42,189 bases of DNA from Candidatus Gastranaerophilales bacterium. GTDB lineage: Bacteria; Cyanobacteriota; Vampirovibrionia; Gastranaerophilales; Gastranaerophilaceae. Positions within the stretch are counted from its first letter, which is position 1. Each line of letters starts with the position of its first letter. The notes under the pieces are model-generated. The model did no database searches. It was not told the origin of the DNA and saw only the letters and a list, made by a program, of their open reading frames with translations. Position numbers and translations under genes: made by a program. Positions 7,636 through 16,010 of this stretch are shown here, in pieces. The DNA lies in the NCBI GenBank assembly GCA_944322615.1, contig CALUPH010000016.1, positions 1 to 42,189 of the forward strand, in the 5' to 3' direction.

Positions 7636-9135
7636 ATGAAGAAAGAAATTGCTTGTTCAGTTATTGTCGCAGTATTATATGCAATTATTACATTAGTTGC
7701 AGTATTTCATCACGAAATTTGGGCTGATGAAGCACAAGTTTGGATGTTATGTAAACATTTATCAATTCCGCAATTAATTAATCACCTTCATAACGAAGGT
7801 CATCCATCCTTTTTTTATCTACTGGTAATGCCATTTGCGAAAATATTTTCAAATATATTATTTATGCAGTTAATATGCTGGGGTACAATGTGTATTGCCG
7901 TTTTTTTACTAATGTACAAATCAAAGTTCCCTCTTATTGTTAAGTTCGCAATTATTACAAGTGCTGGATTTTTATATTTTTTACCGGTAATAGCAAGAAG
8001 CTACTCAATAATTCCTGCTCTGATTTTTATATCTGCAATTTTATATTCAAGAAGAAAAGAAAATCCTATTTTATATGCAATACCGTTATTTCTACTTGCT
8101 AACACACACGCTATTATGTTTGGCTTCGTATCTATTCTTGCATTTTTATTTATCTATGAAACTTTAAAAGAAAAAGAATTTTTCAAAGGCAGAGTAATTT
8201 CAATAATCATAATATTATTAGGACTTGCTTTTGTTATATTACAACTTCATAATACGACCTCAAGTAATTTATACATAACATTTCAACAAAAAGAAATCAT
8301 TACAAATTTTATAAAAGTTACTCTATTTTTCTTTATCAACGCATACAATAAAATGATTACGGTTGAAAAATCTCTGCTTTGCCCTATTTTAGACATTATA
8401 GCTATTTTTACGTTAATAACAAGTTTTGTACTTTTATTTGTAAACCTTTACTTTAATAATAAAAAGCTATTTTTAATAAGTCTTATTGGTATTGGATTTC
8501 AATTTGGAATTTATATTTTTACATATAGCGCAAACACATACGTGACAAGAATTTTTTCAGCATTAATCATATTGATATTTTGTTTTTGGATATTATATGA
8601 ACAAAATGATTTCAACGGAAAACTAAAGATATGTAATAAGAAGATAACAACAATAATATTATCAATCTTCTTCTTTTTAACAAGTTACAACGGTTTAAAT
8701 TATTACAGAATGGATTTTAATTATAATTATGCAGGAGCAAAAGAAACTTCTGAATTCATTAAAAATAATATTAATAAAAAAGCAACTCTATTAATAGATA
8801 ATGAAGCTTATATGATATCTTTAGCTTACTACTTGCAAAATGAATATGAACTTCTTTCTGTAATAAGAAATAAGAATTTAGATTATGTAATATGGGATAA
8901 AATAAACGGTCAAAGACTTTCAAATAAAGCTTGGTATCAATATGCAAAAATATTTTCTGAAACATATAATAACAACATATACATAATCCGTTCATTTGTT
9001 GATGAAACAAATCCCAAAATGAAACAAGAGAAATTAAACAAAGAATATCAAAATAACTTTAGACTTATATTCTCTTCAACTCCCGGAATAGAACCTAACG
9101 AAGGATATAAGATATACGAATTCAAGAACAATTAA
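7636..9135 (+). CDS. Polytopic membrane protein, GT-C type glycosyltransferase-like
   Basis: A 499-residue integral membrane protein with roughly ten hydrophobic helices and a soluble C-terminal part after about residue 360. The first periplasmic loop carries HHEIWADEAQVWML, then NEGHPSFFYLL. An acidic pair after the first helix and an HP-x-FYLL helix are typical of GT-C enzymes (PMT/ArnT/GT39-like), which move sugars from polyprenyl-phosphate donors at the outer face of the membrane. An ARSYSIIPALIF helix also fits. The acceptor cannot be predicted; a cell-envelope glycan or glycoprotein is plausible, given the nearby SLH proteins. AAGGA lies six bases before the ATG. It converges with the next gene with only six bases between. 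Confidence 0.6.
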   Translation: MKKEIACSVIVAVLYAIITLVAVFHHEIWADEAQVWMLCKHLSIPQLINHLHNEGHPSFFYLLVMPFAKIFSNILFMQLICWGTMCIAVFLLMYKSKFPLIVKFAIITSAGFLYFLPVIARSYSIIPALIFISAILYSRRKENPILYAIPLFLLANTHAIMFGFVSILAFLFIYETLKEKEFFKGRVISIIIILLGLAFVILQLHNTTSSNLYITFQQKEIITNFIKVTLFFFINAYNKMITVEKSLLCPILDIIAIFTLITSFVLLFVNLYFNNKKLFLISLIGIGFQFGIYIFTYSANTYVTRIFSALIILIFCFWILYEQNDFNGKLKICNKKITTIILSIFFFLTSYNGLNYYRMDFNYNYAGAKETSEFIKNNINKKATLLIDNEAYMISLAYYLQNEYELLSVIRNKNLDYVIWDKINGQRLSNKAWYQYAKIFSETYNNNIYIIRSFVDETNPKMKQEKLNKEYQNNFRLIFSSTPGIEPNEGYKIYEFKNN

Positions 9136-9141
9136 AAAGAA

Positions 9142-10323
9142 TTAATTTTTCTTTGGTAGAAACAAACCAAAAACATTTAAAAATCTTTTTATTCTATCTA
9201 AAATTCCAAGTTTTTCAGAAACTGTAGAATTTTTTGGAGCGGGTAATGCCAATCTTTCTTGAGCTGGTGGAAGTGCTAAAATCTCATTAGATTTAGGTGC
9301 CCCCTTAGAACTCAATATTTGTTCCGGTTTTATTACAAATCTTGGTTTTTCTTGCATTGTTGGCATTATTTTAGGTTCAGGCAAAGCCAATATATTATTT
9401 TGTCTATTAGAAGCTGACTCAGGTGAAACATCAACAATTGGTTTTGATGAAACAGTAGGTGCAACTAACGGTTCCGGCGTAACATCAACAATTGGTTTTG
9501 AAGGAACTGTAGGCGTAACTGCAGGTTCCGGAGGGACTACAACTGTAGGTTTTGAAGGAGTTGTAGGCGCAACTGTCGGTTCAGGAGTTACATCAACTGT
9601 TGGTTGTGATGGAACTGTTGGAGAAGATGTTGCTTCCGGAGGAACATTCGTTACAGGAGTTGCAGAAACCTTTGACGAAATATTCTTGAAACTTGTTTTT
9701 ATATTTTTAGGCAAATCCACCAAACATTTTCCAATTGCTTTAATAGTTGACATATTCTTTGCTCCGTCAACTTTTGCAGCTTTTAAAGAAGATTTAGCAC
9801 CGGCAGCAGAAGCACCAATTGTAAAAGTGCCTGATCCCATATCCTGCCATGCCATTCTAGCTTCGTTATCGGTTTTAGCATTTACTTGTTTATAAATGCC
9901 CTTTCCAACTTGAACAGTACCGCCAACCAAACCGGCAGCGACCATAACAGGAGCTGCTGCACCACCCGTCAAAGCTATTAAAGCAGCACCACCTGCAATT
10001 GAAGCAGCTGTGATTGCCATATTTTTAGGAGAAGAAAATATTGTTTTTATTGGTTTTACAAGACCTTCTCCAAAATTCTTTATTTTTTCTTTGAAAGAAA
10101 TTTTACCATCATCTTTTCCGTCAGAAGTTGTAACTGACTTTTCACCCTGAGCATTTTGTGCTAAAGGTTTTACATCTGTAGTTTTTTGAAGTGTATCTTT
10201 ATTTATTTTTCCTGACAAGGCCGAATCCGGGAAATATTGTTTTTCAGCACGTCTAGCCGCCCAGATATCCATTATCTGATCTGTAAAATTACATAAATTT
10301 GTATCTACATAATTACGTGTCAT
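9142..10323 (-). CDS. Protein with alanine/glycine hydrophobic core and Pro-rich 18-residue repeats
   Basis: A 393-residue protein not assignable to a known family. Residues 1-95 are polar and without a signal peptide. Residues 100-140 form a hydrophobic Ala/Gly-rich stretch (ITAASIAGGAALIALTGGAA, then VMVAAGLVGGT), which could be one or two membrane helices or a glycine-zipper hairpin. Residues 228-299 are four consecutive 18-residue Pro/Val/Thr repeats of the form PEP-V-PT-PSKP-VDV. The C-terminus has two ILALP motifs (312-316 and 350-354) and a basic amphipathic end. Pro-rich repeats usually act as spacers or binding stalks. There is no clear ribosome binding site; the start is the first ATG. 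It lies downstream of the hydrogenase operon in the same direction, 84 bp away. Confidence 0.55.
   Translation of the reverse strand: MTRNYVDTNLCNFTDQIMDIWAARRAEKQYFPDSALSGKINKDTLQKTTDVKPLAQNAQGEKSVTTSDGKDDGKISFKEKIKNFGEGLVKPIKTIFSSPKNMAITAASIAGGAALIALTGGAAAPVMVAAGLVGGTVQVGKGIYKQVNAKTDNEARMAWQDMGSGTFTIGASAAGAKSSLKAAKVDGAKNMSTIKAIGKCLVDLPKNIKTSFKNISSKVSATPVTNVPPEATSSPTVPSQPTVDVTPEPTVAPTTPSKPTVVVPPEPAVTPTVPSKPIVDVTPEPLVAPTVSSKPIVDVSPESASNRQNNILALPEPKIMPTMQEKPRFVIKPEQILSSKGAPKSNEILALPPAQERLALPAPKNSTVSEKLGILDRIKRFLNVFGLFLPKKN
9427..9642 (-). repeat. Four tandem 54-bp coding repeats
   Basis: Encodes residues 228-299 of the preceding protein as four 18-residue units beginning PPEAT, TPEPT, PPEPA and TPEPL, each ending in a PxVxV pattern. 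The units differ at several positions, so the array is not recent. Confidence 0.8.
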
Positions 10324-10407
10324 AATAACCCAGTCAATAACATTGATTAAATATATAAAAAATATTTAACAATCAAAATTGCTTAATTATATATGAAACA
10401 TTACAAA

Positions 10408-11853
10408 TTATTTTAAATCACTACTTTGTTCCAGAAGATTATTTATTATTTTTTTGGCTATTTTAGGATTAGATATAGTTGAATTTCCACCAATACAACC
10501 ACCTTCACAGCACATAACTTCTATTAAATTACCATCAGGACAAGTTCCATCCTTAGCATACTTTTTCAATTGTCTTATAGATTCCTTGGTTAAACCATCA
10601 ATATAACAAGGTTTCGCTTTTTTATCATCAGGTAACAATGAATTAACAGCACCTGCGACACCTCCGGTTACACCATAATTACGTCCTTGCTTTGAACTTT
10701 CATATTGGTACTTTGTATCTTCCATATCTAAAATTTCAATTTTTCTACCAACCAAAAGAGCTCCAAGTTCATCTGCATTCATAACATAATCTATATTATC
10801 ATTTACTTGTACTTCTTTTCTCTTCGCAACACATGGACTTATAAACACAGTTATTGCATCTGGATATTTTTCTTTTACTATCTCAGCTGTATAAAATAAT
10901 GGTGTTTTCGTATCTGAAACATATTGTTTTATTTCAGGCAAATGTTTTTCGATAAGATTATTATAACCGGCACAACAAGAAGTAGTCATAAATGGTGCAC
11001 CGTTTTCCATCCTTTCAAGAAATTCAGCTGATTCTTTTCTTGTTGTTACGTCAGCACCTTGTGCAACTTCAACAACATCATAAAATCCTGCTTTTATCAT
11101 TGCTGATTTCAACTGAAAAATAGTCCCAGGGAATTGACCTGCAATAGCAGGAGCAAACATTGCTACAACTTTTTTCCCCATTTTTATAGCTTTTAAAATA
11201 TCAATCAATTGACTTTTTTCATTAACAGCTCCAAATGGACATGCAGCAACACATTTACCGCAAGATATACATTTTTCAAAATCTATGACAGCCGTTCCGT
11301 TATCACCTTTTGAAATAGCCCCAACAGGACATGCCTGTTCACAAGGAACAATCAAACGTACAATTGCATTATACGGACAAGCGCTAATACACATACCGCA
11401 ATTTTTACATTTTGAAGCATCTATATTACTTTTTCCGCCTGCTATTTCTATAGCACCAAATTTACATGTTTTCTCACAAGAACGAGCAACACAACCCTGA
11501 CATAAATCTGTCACATAAACTCTTGAAGGAACACACCCCTTACAAGCTGCCTCTATAATTGTTAACGGATTTTCTTCTGCCTCTTTTCTGTCAAGAGATT
11601 GAAGTGCAAAGTCCTCCAGTTTTTCTGATTCATCAAGATTTTCAAGAGAAAACCCCATATCTGCAATTATTCTGTCTTTTATAATTTCACGTTCTTTATA
11701 AATACAACATCTATATGGCACTTCGCAATCTTTTGGTCGCATTTGGAAAGGAATTGAAGCAGTATTTTTTTCAAACTCATTTGAATCAAAAGCTTGAACA
11801 AGTCTAATTAAAATATCTCTTTTTATGTGAATAGATTGACTATTATTATTCAT
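10408..11853 (-). CDS. [FeFe]-hydrogenase, group B type (monomeric, ferredoxin-like N-terminus)
   Basis: A 481-residue cytoplasmic iron hydrogenase that would reversibly reduce protons, probably with ferredoxin. A Cys-rich N-terminal half includes CKNCGMCISACP (149-160) and CISCGKCVAACP (195-206), typical of two [4Fe-4S] clusters, plus further Cys groups at 104-130 and 171-175. The H-cluster motifs are TSCCAGY (291-297), PCVAKRKE (340-347) and MCCEGGCIGG (447-456); the TSCCAGY and CCEGGC variants point to group B. The start at 11853 is chosen because AAGGTTGGTG precedes that ATG and it overlaps the upstream ferredoxin gene by 8 bp; an upstream non-ATG start would extend it by 24 residues. It is the last gene of the rex operon. 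The maturases HydE, HydF and HydG are not in the window. Confidence 0.88.
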   Translation of the reverse strand: MNNNSQSIHIKRDILIRLVQAFDSNEFEKNTASIPFQMRPKDCEVPYRCCIYKEREIIKDRIIADMGFSLENLDESEKLEDFALQSLDRKEAEENPLTIIEAACKGCVPSRVYVTDLCQGCVARSCEKTCKFGAIEIAGGKSNIDASKCKNCGMCISACPYNAIVRLIVPCEQACPVGAISKGDNGTAVIDFEKCISCGKCVAACPFGAVNEKSQLIDILKAIKMGKKVVAMFAPAIAGQFPGTIFQLKSAMIKAGFYDVVEVAQGADVTTRKESAEFLERMENGAPFMTTSCCAGYNNLIEKHLPEIKQYVSDTKTPLFYTAEIVKEKYPDAITVFISPCVAKRKEVQVNDNIDYVMNADELGALLVGRKIEILDMEDTKYQYESSKQGRNYGVTGGVAGAVNSLLPDDKKAKPCYIDGLTKESIRQLKKYAKDGTCPDGNLIEVMCCEGGCIGGNSTISNPKIAKKIINNLLEQSSDLK

Positions 11854-12109
11854 TTTCACCAACCTTTTTTTCAATGGCCAATAAAACCTTTTCAATAGTA
11901 GCCGATGAAATAACTTCACCATCAACCTTTACATATGGAGCTTTTGAATGCTTATCATCTGAAGAGCATTGTCCTAAACATAAACTTGGTTTAACAATCA
12001 CCTTATCACCATATTTTTGTGGAATTAAATCATATAATTCATTTAAAAAAGAACTTCCCATAACAAAACAAGTAGTTCCCGAACATATTCTTACTTCTAT
12101 TGTTTCCAT
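11846..12109 (-). CDS. Thioredoxin-like [2Fe-2S] ferredoxin (NuoE C-terminal type)
   Basis: An 87-residue protein with the thioredoxin-fold [2Fe-2S] pattern: CSGTTC (C9, C14) near the N-terminus and CLGQC (C44, C48) in the middle. Such proteins correspond to the C-terminal half of NuoE/HoxE and pass electrons to or from hydrogenases or NADH-linked subunits. It overlaps the group B hydrogenase gene by 8 bp, which suggests translational coupling and that it is that enzyme's partner. AAGGGG precedes the ATG. A 45-bp gap to the phosphatase gene is the widest in the operon. Confidence 0.85.
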   Translation of the reverse strand: METIEVRICSGTTCFVMGSSFLNELYDLIPQKYGDKVIVKPSLCLGQCSSDDKHSKAPYVKVDGEVISSATIEKVLLAIEKKVGENE

Positions 12110-12154
12110 ATATACCCCTTAATAAGCATCCAATAAAATTATTTTATCATATTT

Positions 12155-13312
12155 TTAAATATATCTTACATCAACTTTTTTTGTATATTTTTCTTCCAAT
12201 ATTTCAACTATTCTTTTAACAACATTTCTTCTTATTTCAATTTCCACAGGCATATTAGGATTATAATGAGCCTGATTTAATTTAACACCAACCATAAATT
12301 TAATTTCATCACTATCTAAAAGAAAATTAATTAATTTACCGGCTGCATCATCTTCCACAATTCCCTTCTCTAAATATTCTAACGTCTTAGTTAAAGTCAG
12401 AATACCTTCAGTAATCAAATCAACACCTTTCATATAAGAAATGCCCGGAAGTTTTCCAACGTTTAGATTTCTATCAGTTTCTATTTCCAAGTTTAATTCT
12501 CTGGCAATAAGATTAGCAGTGGTTCCGCCCGCTATTGCTTTTTTTCCGTTAAAACTATAAAAACTTTTAGCATATAAGGCATCTTGTTCCATATCATAAG
12601 GTGGACCTGTAAAGACAATTGATTTTCTCGGTTCTCTAAAATAGAAACAAACAACAGATGTATCATCTTTCAACTTGTGATCCGGTTCTATCAATTCAAT
12701 CTGTCTCAAAATATGTTTTGTAAGTTCATCTGAAGATATAAATGGAGTCTCTTTTAATTTATTTAAGACTATTTCAATAAGACCTTCTCTTCTTACCCCT
12801 AATCTTAATTCTTTAGTGCCCAATGCAGCTTGAGTAACACCATCAGAACAAAAAATTATTCTGTCATCCTTTTCTAACTTTATATTATATAAATGCATAT
12901 GACGATTTGGAAAAGTTTTAGACGTAATTACTCTTTCTTCAGGATTAAGAATTTGATTATTTCTAATCCATAAAAACTGAGGATTACCTTCTTCAACTAT
13001 TTTTGCATTACCTTCTTCATCACAGTCTATTGCTGAAAATGTAGAATAGCTGATTTTTCTTACTTTGCAAACCGGCAAGGAATTCATAATAGTTTCACAT
13101 GCTACTTTAATATCAGATTGAGCTTCTATAAACTTTAAAAGCATTGTAGCAGTCATACTTGCTAAAATATTCGCCTTTATTCCGCTTCCTAAACCATCAG
13201 ACAATATACCTATAACTCGGCCATTATCTTTATACCTTTTTGAAATAAAATAATCGCCATAAGCATTCTGGTTATATTTTTTTTCTTGACTGCATCCTAC
13301 ATCTATGAACAT
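12155..13312 (-). CDS. SpoIIE/PP2C-type protein phosphatase of the hydrogenase operon
   Basis: A 385-residue protein whose first ~235 residues form a SpoIIE-like PPM phosphatase domain. It has the metal-binding motif GILSDGLGSGIKAN near residues 35-48, FCSDGVT near 150 and DDTSVVCFYF near 217-226. These enzymes remove phosphate from Ser/Thr of regulatory proteins using Mn/Mg. The remaining ~150 residues (with AIAGGTTANLIARELN and a GVDLITEGILTLTKTLEYL segment) are a companion domain I do not recognise. The start codon overlaps the hydS stop (TAATG), so the two are translationally coupled. A phosphatase next to a PAS-bearing hydrogenase is a known arrangement for group C (HydS) enzymes. The substrate is unknown. 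Confidence 0.85.
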   Translation of the reverse strand: MFIDVGCSQEKKYNQNAYGDYFISKRYKDNGRVIGILSDGLGSGIKANILASMTATMLLKFIEAQSDIKVACETIMNSLPVCKVRKISYSTFSAIDCDEEGNAKIVEEGNPQFLWIRNNQILNPEERVITSKTFPNRHMHLYNIKLEKDDRIIFCSDGVTQAALGTKELRLGVRREGLIEIVLNKLKETPFISSDELTKHILRQIELIEPDHKLKDDTSVVCFYFREPRKSIVFTGPPYDMEQDALYAKSFYSFNGKKAIAGGTTANLIARELNLEIETDRNLNVGKLPGISYMKGVDLITEGILTLTKTLEYLEKGIVEDDAAGKLINFLLDSDEIKFMVGVKLNQAHYNPNMPVEIEIRRNVVKRIVEILEEKYTKKVDVRYI

Positions 13313-15036
13313 TATTTATCCTCTTCGGTATTACTTTCATAGTCTTTTGCTATTGAATCCAATAATACTTCAGTTTCTACCATATGTTCACCTAATAGAC
13401 AAGCTATTTCTTGAACAGTTGCTATATTTTTGGCAATTACATCTCTTGCCTTTTTTGCAATTTTTTCTCTATCCATTTCAGATTTTGTTACATCTGTTAT
13501 AACGGCACCGGCGATTTCCCCTGATTCGATAGTAAAAGCACTTATATCATATAATTTATCACCTATGGCATAGTGTTCTTTGTGTATATCTTGTCCTGAA
13601 CGTAATGCTGTTTTAAAAATATCACCAAATGGCACTATTCTTTCAATAGCTGCACCTTTTAATCCTTCTTCTCTTGATGAAAAGACATCATACATATCTG
13701 AACAAAACATCTTAAGAAAAGCATCATTGGTTTCTAATATATTATAATTTTTATCAACCATAACAACAGCAGCCGGCATACATCTCACCAAAGCTGCAGC
13801 TTTTCTTACTGCTATTTTTCGCATATATGATACACACATAGATGTCTCAGCATCTCCGGCAATTAAAGCATTTACAAAATCACGACACGTTGAATACCCG
13901 CATCCGCTGCAATTTAATTCATCTTCTTGTGAATGTTTACTTATTCTTTTTAAAGCTTCATCAATTTGTTCTATTGTATATTTTCGCTTTTCAACAGGTT
14001 GTGGTTTATAATTTTCACTTACAACAACTTCTGGTTCTTTTGGAACTTCATCACGATATTTCGTTGTTGTTAAAACATCAGAAGTTACAGCTATAATTCC
14101 TCTTTCAGTTGACAAACAAGGACCATTTACACATCCGCCTTCACAACCCAAGGCTTCTATAAATATTTTTCTTGTTAACTTATCTTCTTCTATACCATCT
14201 AATGCTTTATCAAAATTATTTATAGAACTTATACTTATCAAAGAAACTTTATTTTCATCTATCCCAACTTTTCGAATTGTTTCATTCATTCCGCCTTCAA
14301 TTGGATATAGTGCTCCTTCATATGCACCCTTTGGTACAAATTCAGAGCCTTCAATTTCTTCAATATCATGAATATTAATATCTTCATCTTTTAACCACAG
14401 ATTTAATTCTTCAAAGGTCAAAGAAGCATTAATTAACTCTTGATGAGAATCTGATTCTTTCTTCTTTGCAATACAAGGTCCAATAAATACAACAGCTATA
14501 TCATCACCAAATGTCTTCTTAAGTAACCCCGCATGAGTCAATGCCGGCGATACAATAGGCACAATATTTTTTGCAAACTTTGGCTTATACATTCTTATAT
14601 AATCGACAATAACAGGACACGCACTTGAAATAAACATTTCATTTTTATCAGATGAATTTATAATCTTTGCACATTCTATAGATACTTCCTGTGCTCCTAA
14701 AGCTGTCTCACTAACACCTTCAAAACCCAATTTTTTAAGTGCTGAAATCATTTTTTCTTTTTTGACACTATATACTCCAACCCAGCTTGGAGCTAGAGAT
14801 ACATATACTTTCTTATTTTGCAGAAACAATTTTTTTACTTTATCAATATCATTTCTGACTCTTTTTGCACCTGACGGACATACCATTACACAATGCCCGC
14901 ATGCAACACATCTTTCTCCTATTACATATGCACTGTTATCTTGTATTTTTATTGCCTTTACATGACATTCTCGAATACATTTATAACAATCATGACATTC
15001 ATTTTTTAATGTATAAACAGGATATAGATTATTCAA
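13312..15036 (-). CDS. hydS: Sensory [FeFe]-hydrogenase, group C, with PAS domain
   Basis: A 574-residue predicted H2/redox sensor. Two [4Fe-4S] motifs lie at 14-24 (CHDCYKCIREC) and 43-53 (CVACGHCVMVC). The H-cluster domain has SSACPVI (137-143), PCIAKKKE (187-194) and LGCEGGCVNGP (296-306). In the first motif Ala139 replaces the Cys used for proton transfer in catalytic enzymes, a change reported for HydS-type proteins. A third Fe-S site, CSGCGYSTC plus C401, precedes a PAS domain at about 412-520 (AAVVMVDKNYNILETNDAFLKMF). The C-terminus is helical. The start is TTG, since AAGGA lies 8 nt upstream and no ATG precedes the first Cys cluster. The PAS domain and the coupled phosphatase gene suggest signal output by dephosphorylation. 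Confidence 0.9.
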   Translation of the reverse strand: MNNLYPVYTLKNECHDCYKCIRECHVKAIKIQDNSAYVIGERCVACGHCVMVCPSGAKRVRNDIDKVKKLFLQNKKVYVSLAPSWVGVYSVKKEKMISALKKLGFEGVSETALGAQEVSIECAKIINSSDKNEMFISSACPVIVDYIRMYKPKFAKNIVPIVSPALTHAGLLKKTFGDDIAVVFIGPCIAKKKESDSHQELINASLTFEELNLWLKDEDINIHDIEEIEGSEFVPKGAYEGALYPIEGGMNETIRKVGIDENKVSLISISSINNFDKALDGIEEDKLTRKIFIEALGCEGGCVNGPCLSTERGIIAVTSDVLTTTKYRDEVPKEPEVVVSENYKPQPVEKRKYTIEQIDEALKRISKHSQEDELNCSGCGYSTCRDFVNALIAGDAETSMCVSYMRKIAVRKAAALVRCMPAAVVMVDKNYNILETNDAFLKMFCSDMYDVFSSREEGLKGAAIERIVPFGDIFKTALRSGQDIHKEHYAIGDKLYDISAFTIESGEIAGAVITDVTKSEMDREKIAKKARDVIAKNIATVQEIACLLGEHMVETEVLLDSIAKDYESNTEEDK

Positions 15037-15039
15037 CTT

Positions 15040-15270
15040 TTATTTCCTTAATATCTCTACAATTTTTTCAGGGGTCATCTCATAATAAATTGTACCATCT
15101 ATTTCAATAGTTGGTCCTTTTTCGCAAAGATTTTTACATCTCCCGCCATATATTTCTATTTGAGAATTTAAATTATTTTCTTTTATATAATCCTCTATGA
15201 ATCTGAGATTATCTGCATTTCCCCTTGCAAAGCAAGCACTGCCCATGCATATTTTTATTTCTTTTACCAT
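15040..15270 (-). CDS. Thioredoxin-like [2Fe-2S] ferredoxin before hydS
   Basis: A 76-residue protein with CMGSAC (C8, C13) and CKNLC (C45, C49), the thioredoxin-fold [2Fe-2S] pattern of NuoE/HoxE C-terminal domains. Its length and layout match the second ferredoxin of the operon, though the two sequences differ. The start overlaps the rex stop (TAATG) and the stop lies three bases before the hydS TTG. It is therefore tightly coupled to both and probably exchanges electrons with HydS. Confidence 0.85.
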   Translation of the reverse strand: MVKEIKICMGSACFARGNADNLRFIEDYIKENNLNSQIEIYGGRCKNLCEKGPTIEIDGTIYYEMTPEKIVEILRK

Positions 15271-15899
15271 TAATTATCCTCTACTCCATGATTTACCGTA
15301 AACTGCAAAAAATTTCCAATTAAGTTCTCATTCCAAACCTGTACATTGTTAGGAACAGATAAAACACAAGGAGTAAAATTCCATATATATCTAATTCCCG
15401 CCTTAACAATAAAATCAGTAACCTCTTGTGCATTTTTTCTGGGTACTGTTAAAATTACAATCTTTGCATCATTTTTCTCAGCTATTTTGGGCAAGTCCTT
15501 TAAATGGAAAATATCTTTCCCATTAATACTTGTACCGACTTTTTCCGGACTTATATCGAATAATGCTGATATATTAAATCCATAGGCTTCAAAATTGTCA
15601 TATTTAGCAAGAGCCATTCCTAAATTTCCGGAACCTACTATAAACGCTGTTTTAACTTTCTTAAATTTCAATGTTTCTTCAATTAAAAGCTTAAGTTCTT
15701 TGACTTTATATCCTACTTTACACTTACCTTTATAATTTAAAAGAGCAATATCTTTTCGAACCTGAGTATTATCAACATGTAATAGCTCAGCAATTTGAGG
15801 ACTAGAAATATATTCAATATTTTTTTCTATATAATCAGTCAAAATACTATGATATAAAGTTAATCTATTTATTACTTTATCAGTAAGATTCTTCTCCAT
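15270..15899 (-). CDS. rex: Redox-sensing transcriptional repressor Rex
   Basis: A 209-residue repressor that binds DNA when NAD+ is high and releases it when NADH rises, controlling fermentation genes. The N-terminal winged helix (about 1-75) has ISSPQIAELLHVDNTQVRKD. A Rossmann domain follows with FIVGSGNLGMALAKY (87-100), and the C-terminus has the conserved IRYIWNFTPCVLSVP block. The start at 15899 is preceded by AAAAGG at 7 nt; a longer frame reaching 15953 lacks a ribosome binding site. It is the first gene of the hydrogenase operon, and adhE, a classic Rex target, lies just upstream. I saw no clear Rex palindrome (TTGTGAA-N-TTCACAA or TTGTTAA-type) upstream of rex or adhE. Confidence 0.92.
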   Translation of the reverse strand: MEKNLTDKVINRLTLYHSILTDYIEKNIEYISSPQIAELLHVDNTQVRKDIALLNYKGKCKVGYKVKELKLLIEETLKFKKVKTAFIVGSGNLGMALAKYDNFEAYGFNISALFDISPEKVGTSINGKDIFHLKDLPKIAEKNDAKIVILTVPRKNAQEVTDFIVKAGIRYIWNFTPCVLSVPNNVQVWNENLIGNFLQFTVNHGVEDN

Positions 15900-15926
15900 C
15901 ACATAACCTTTTCTGAAACAAAAACA

Positions 15927-15955
15927 TTTATAACAAATTATATTAAAAAACACAA
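15927..15955 (-). promoter_or_regulatory. Promoter of the rex-hydrogenase operon
   Basis: Minus-strand -35 TTGTGT (15950-15955), 17-bp spacer, -10 TATAAA (15927-15932). It lies between the adhE terminator and rex, so the six-gene operon appears to start here. Confidence 0.55.
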
Positions 15956-15965
15956 GTTTATAAAA

Positions 15966-15999
15966 TAAAGAGAGGAACGCATTTCTACGTTCCTCTCTT
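15966..15999 (-). terminator. Terminator of adhE
   Basis: A 12-bp stem AAGAGAGGAACG / CGTTCCTCTCTT with an eight-base loop, 12 bp past the adhE stop, followed on the minus strand by TATTTTA. Confidence 0.8.
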
Positions 16000-16010
16000 G
16001 CATTTTGTTG

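Noticed and set aside
9427-9642. CRISPR-like array
   Set aside because: The 54-bp periodicity is in frame and encodes degenerate 18-residue protein repeats without spacers.
10324-10407. Terminator between the hydrogenase operon and the Pro-rich gene
   Set aside because: Only an A/T-rich imperfect inverted repeat with a three-base bulge is present; too weak to call.
11853-11925. Longer group B hydrogenase starting at 11925
   Set aside because: The extension lies inside the upstream ferredoxin gene in another frame, lacks an ATG, and the ATG at 11853 has a strong ribosome binding site.
15900-16010. Rex operator upstream of rex
   Set aside because: TTGTGT and TAACAA half-site-like words occur but no palindrome of the Rex type could be built; the same holds upstream of adhE.
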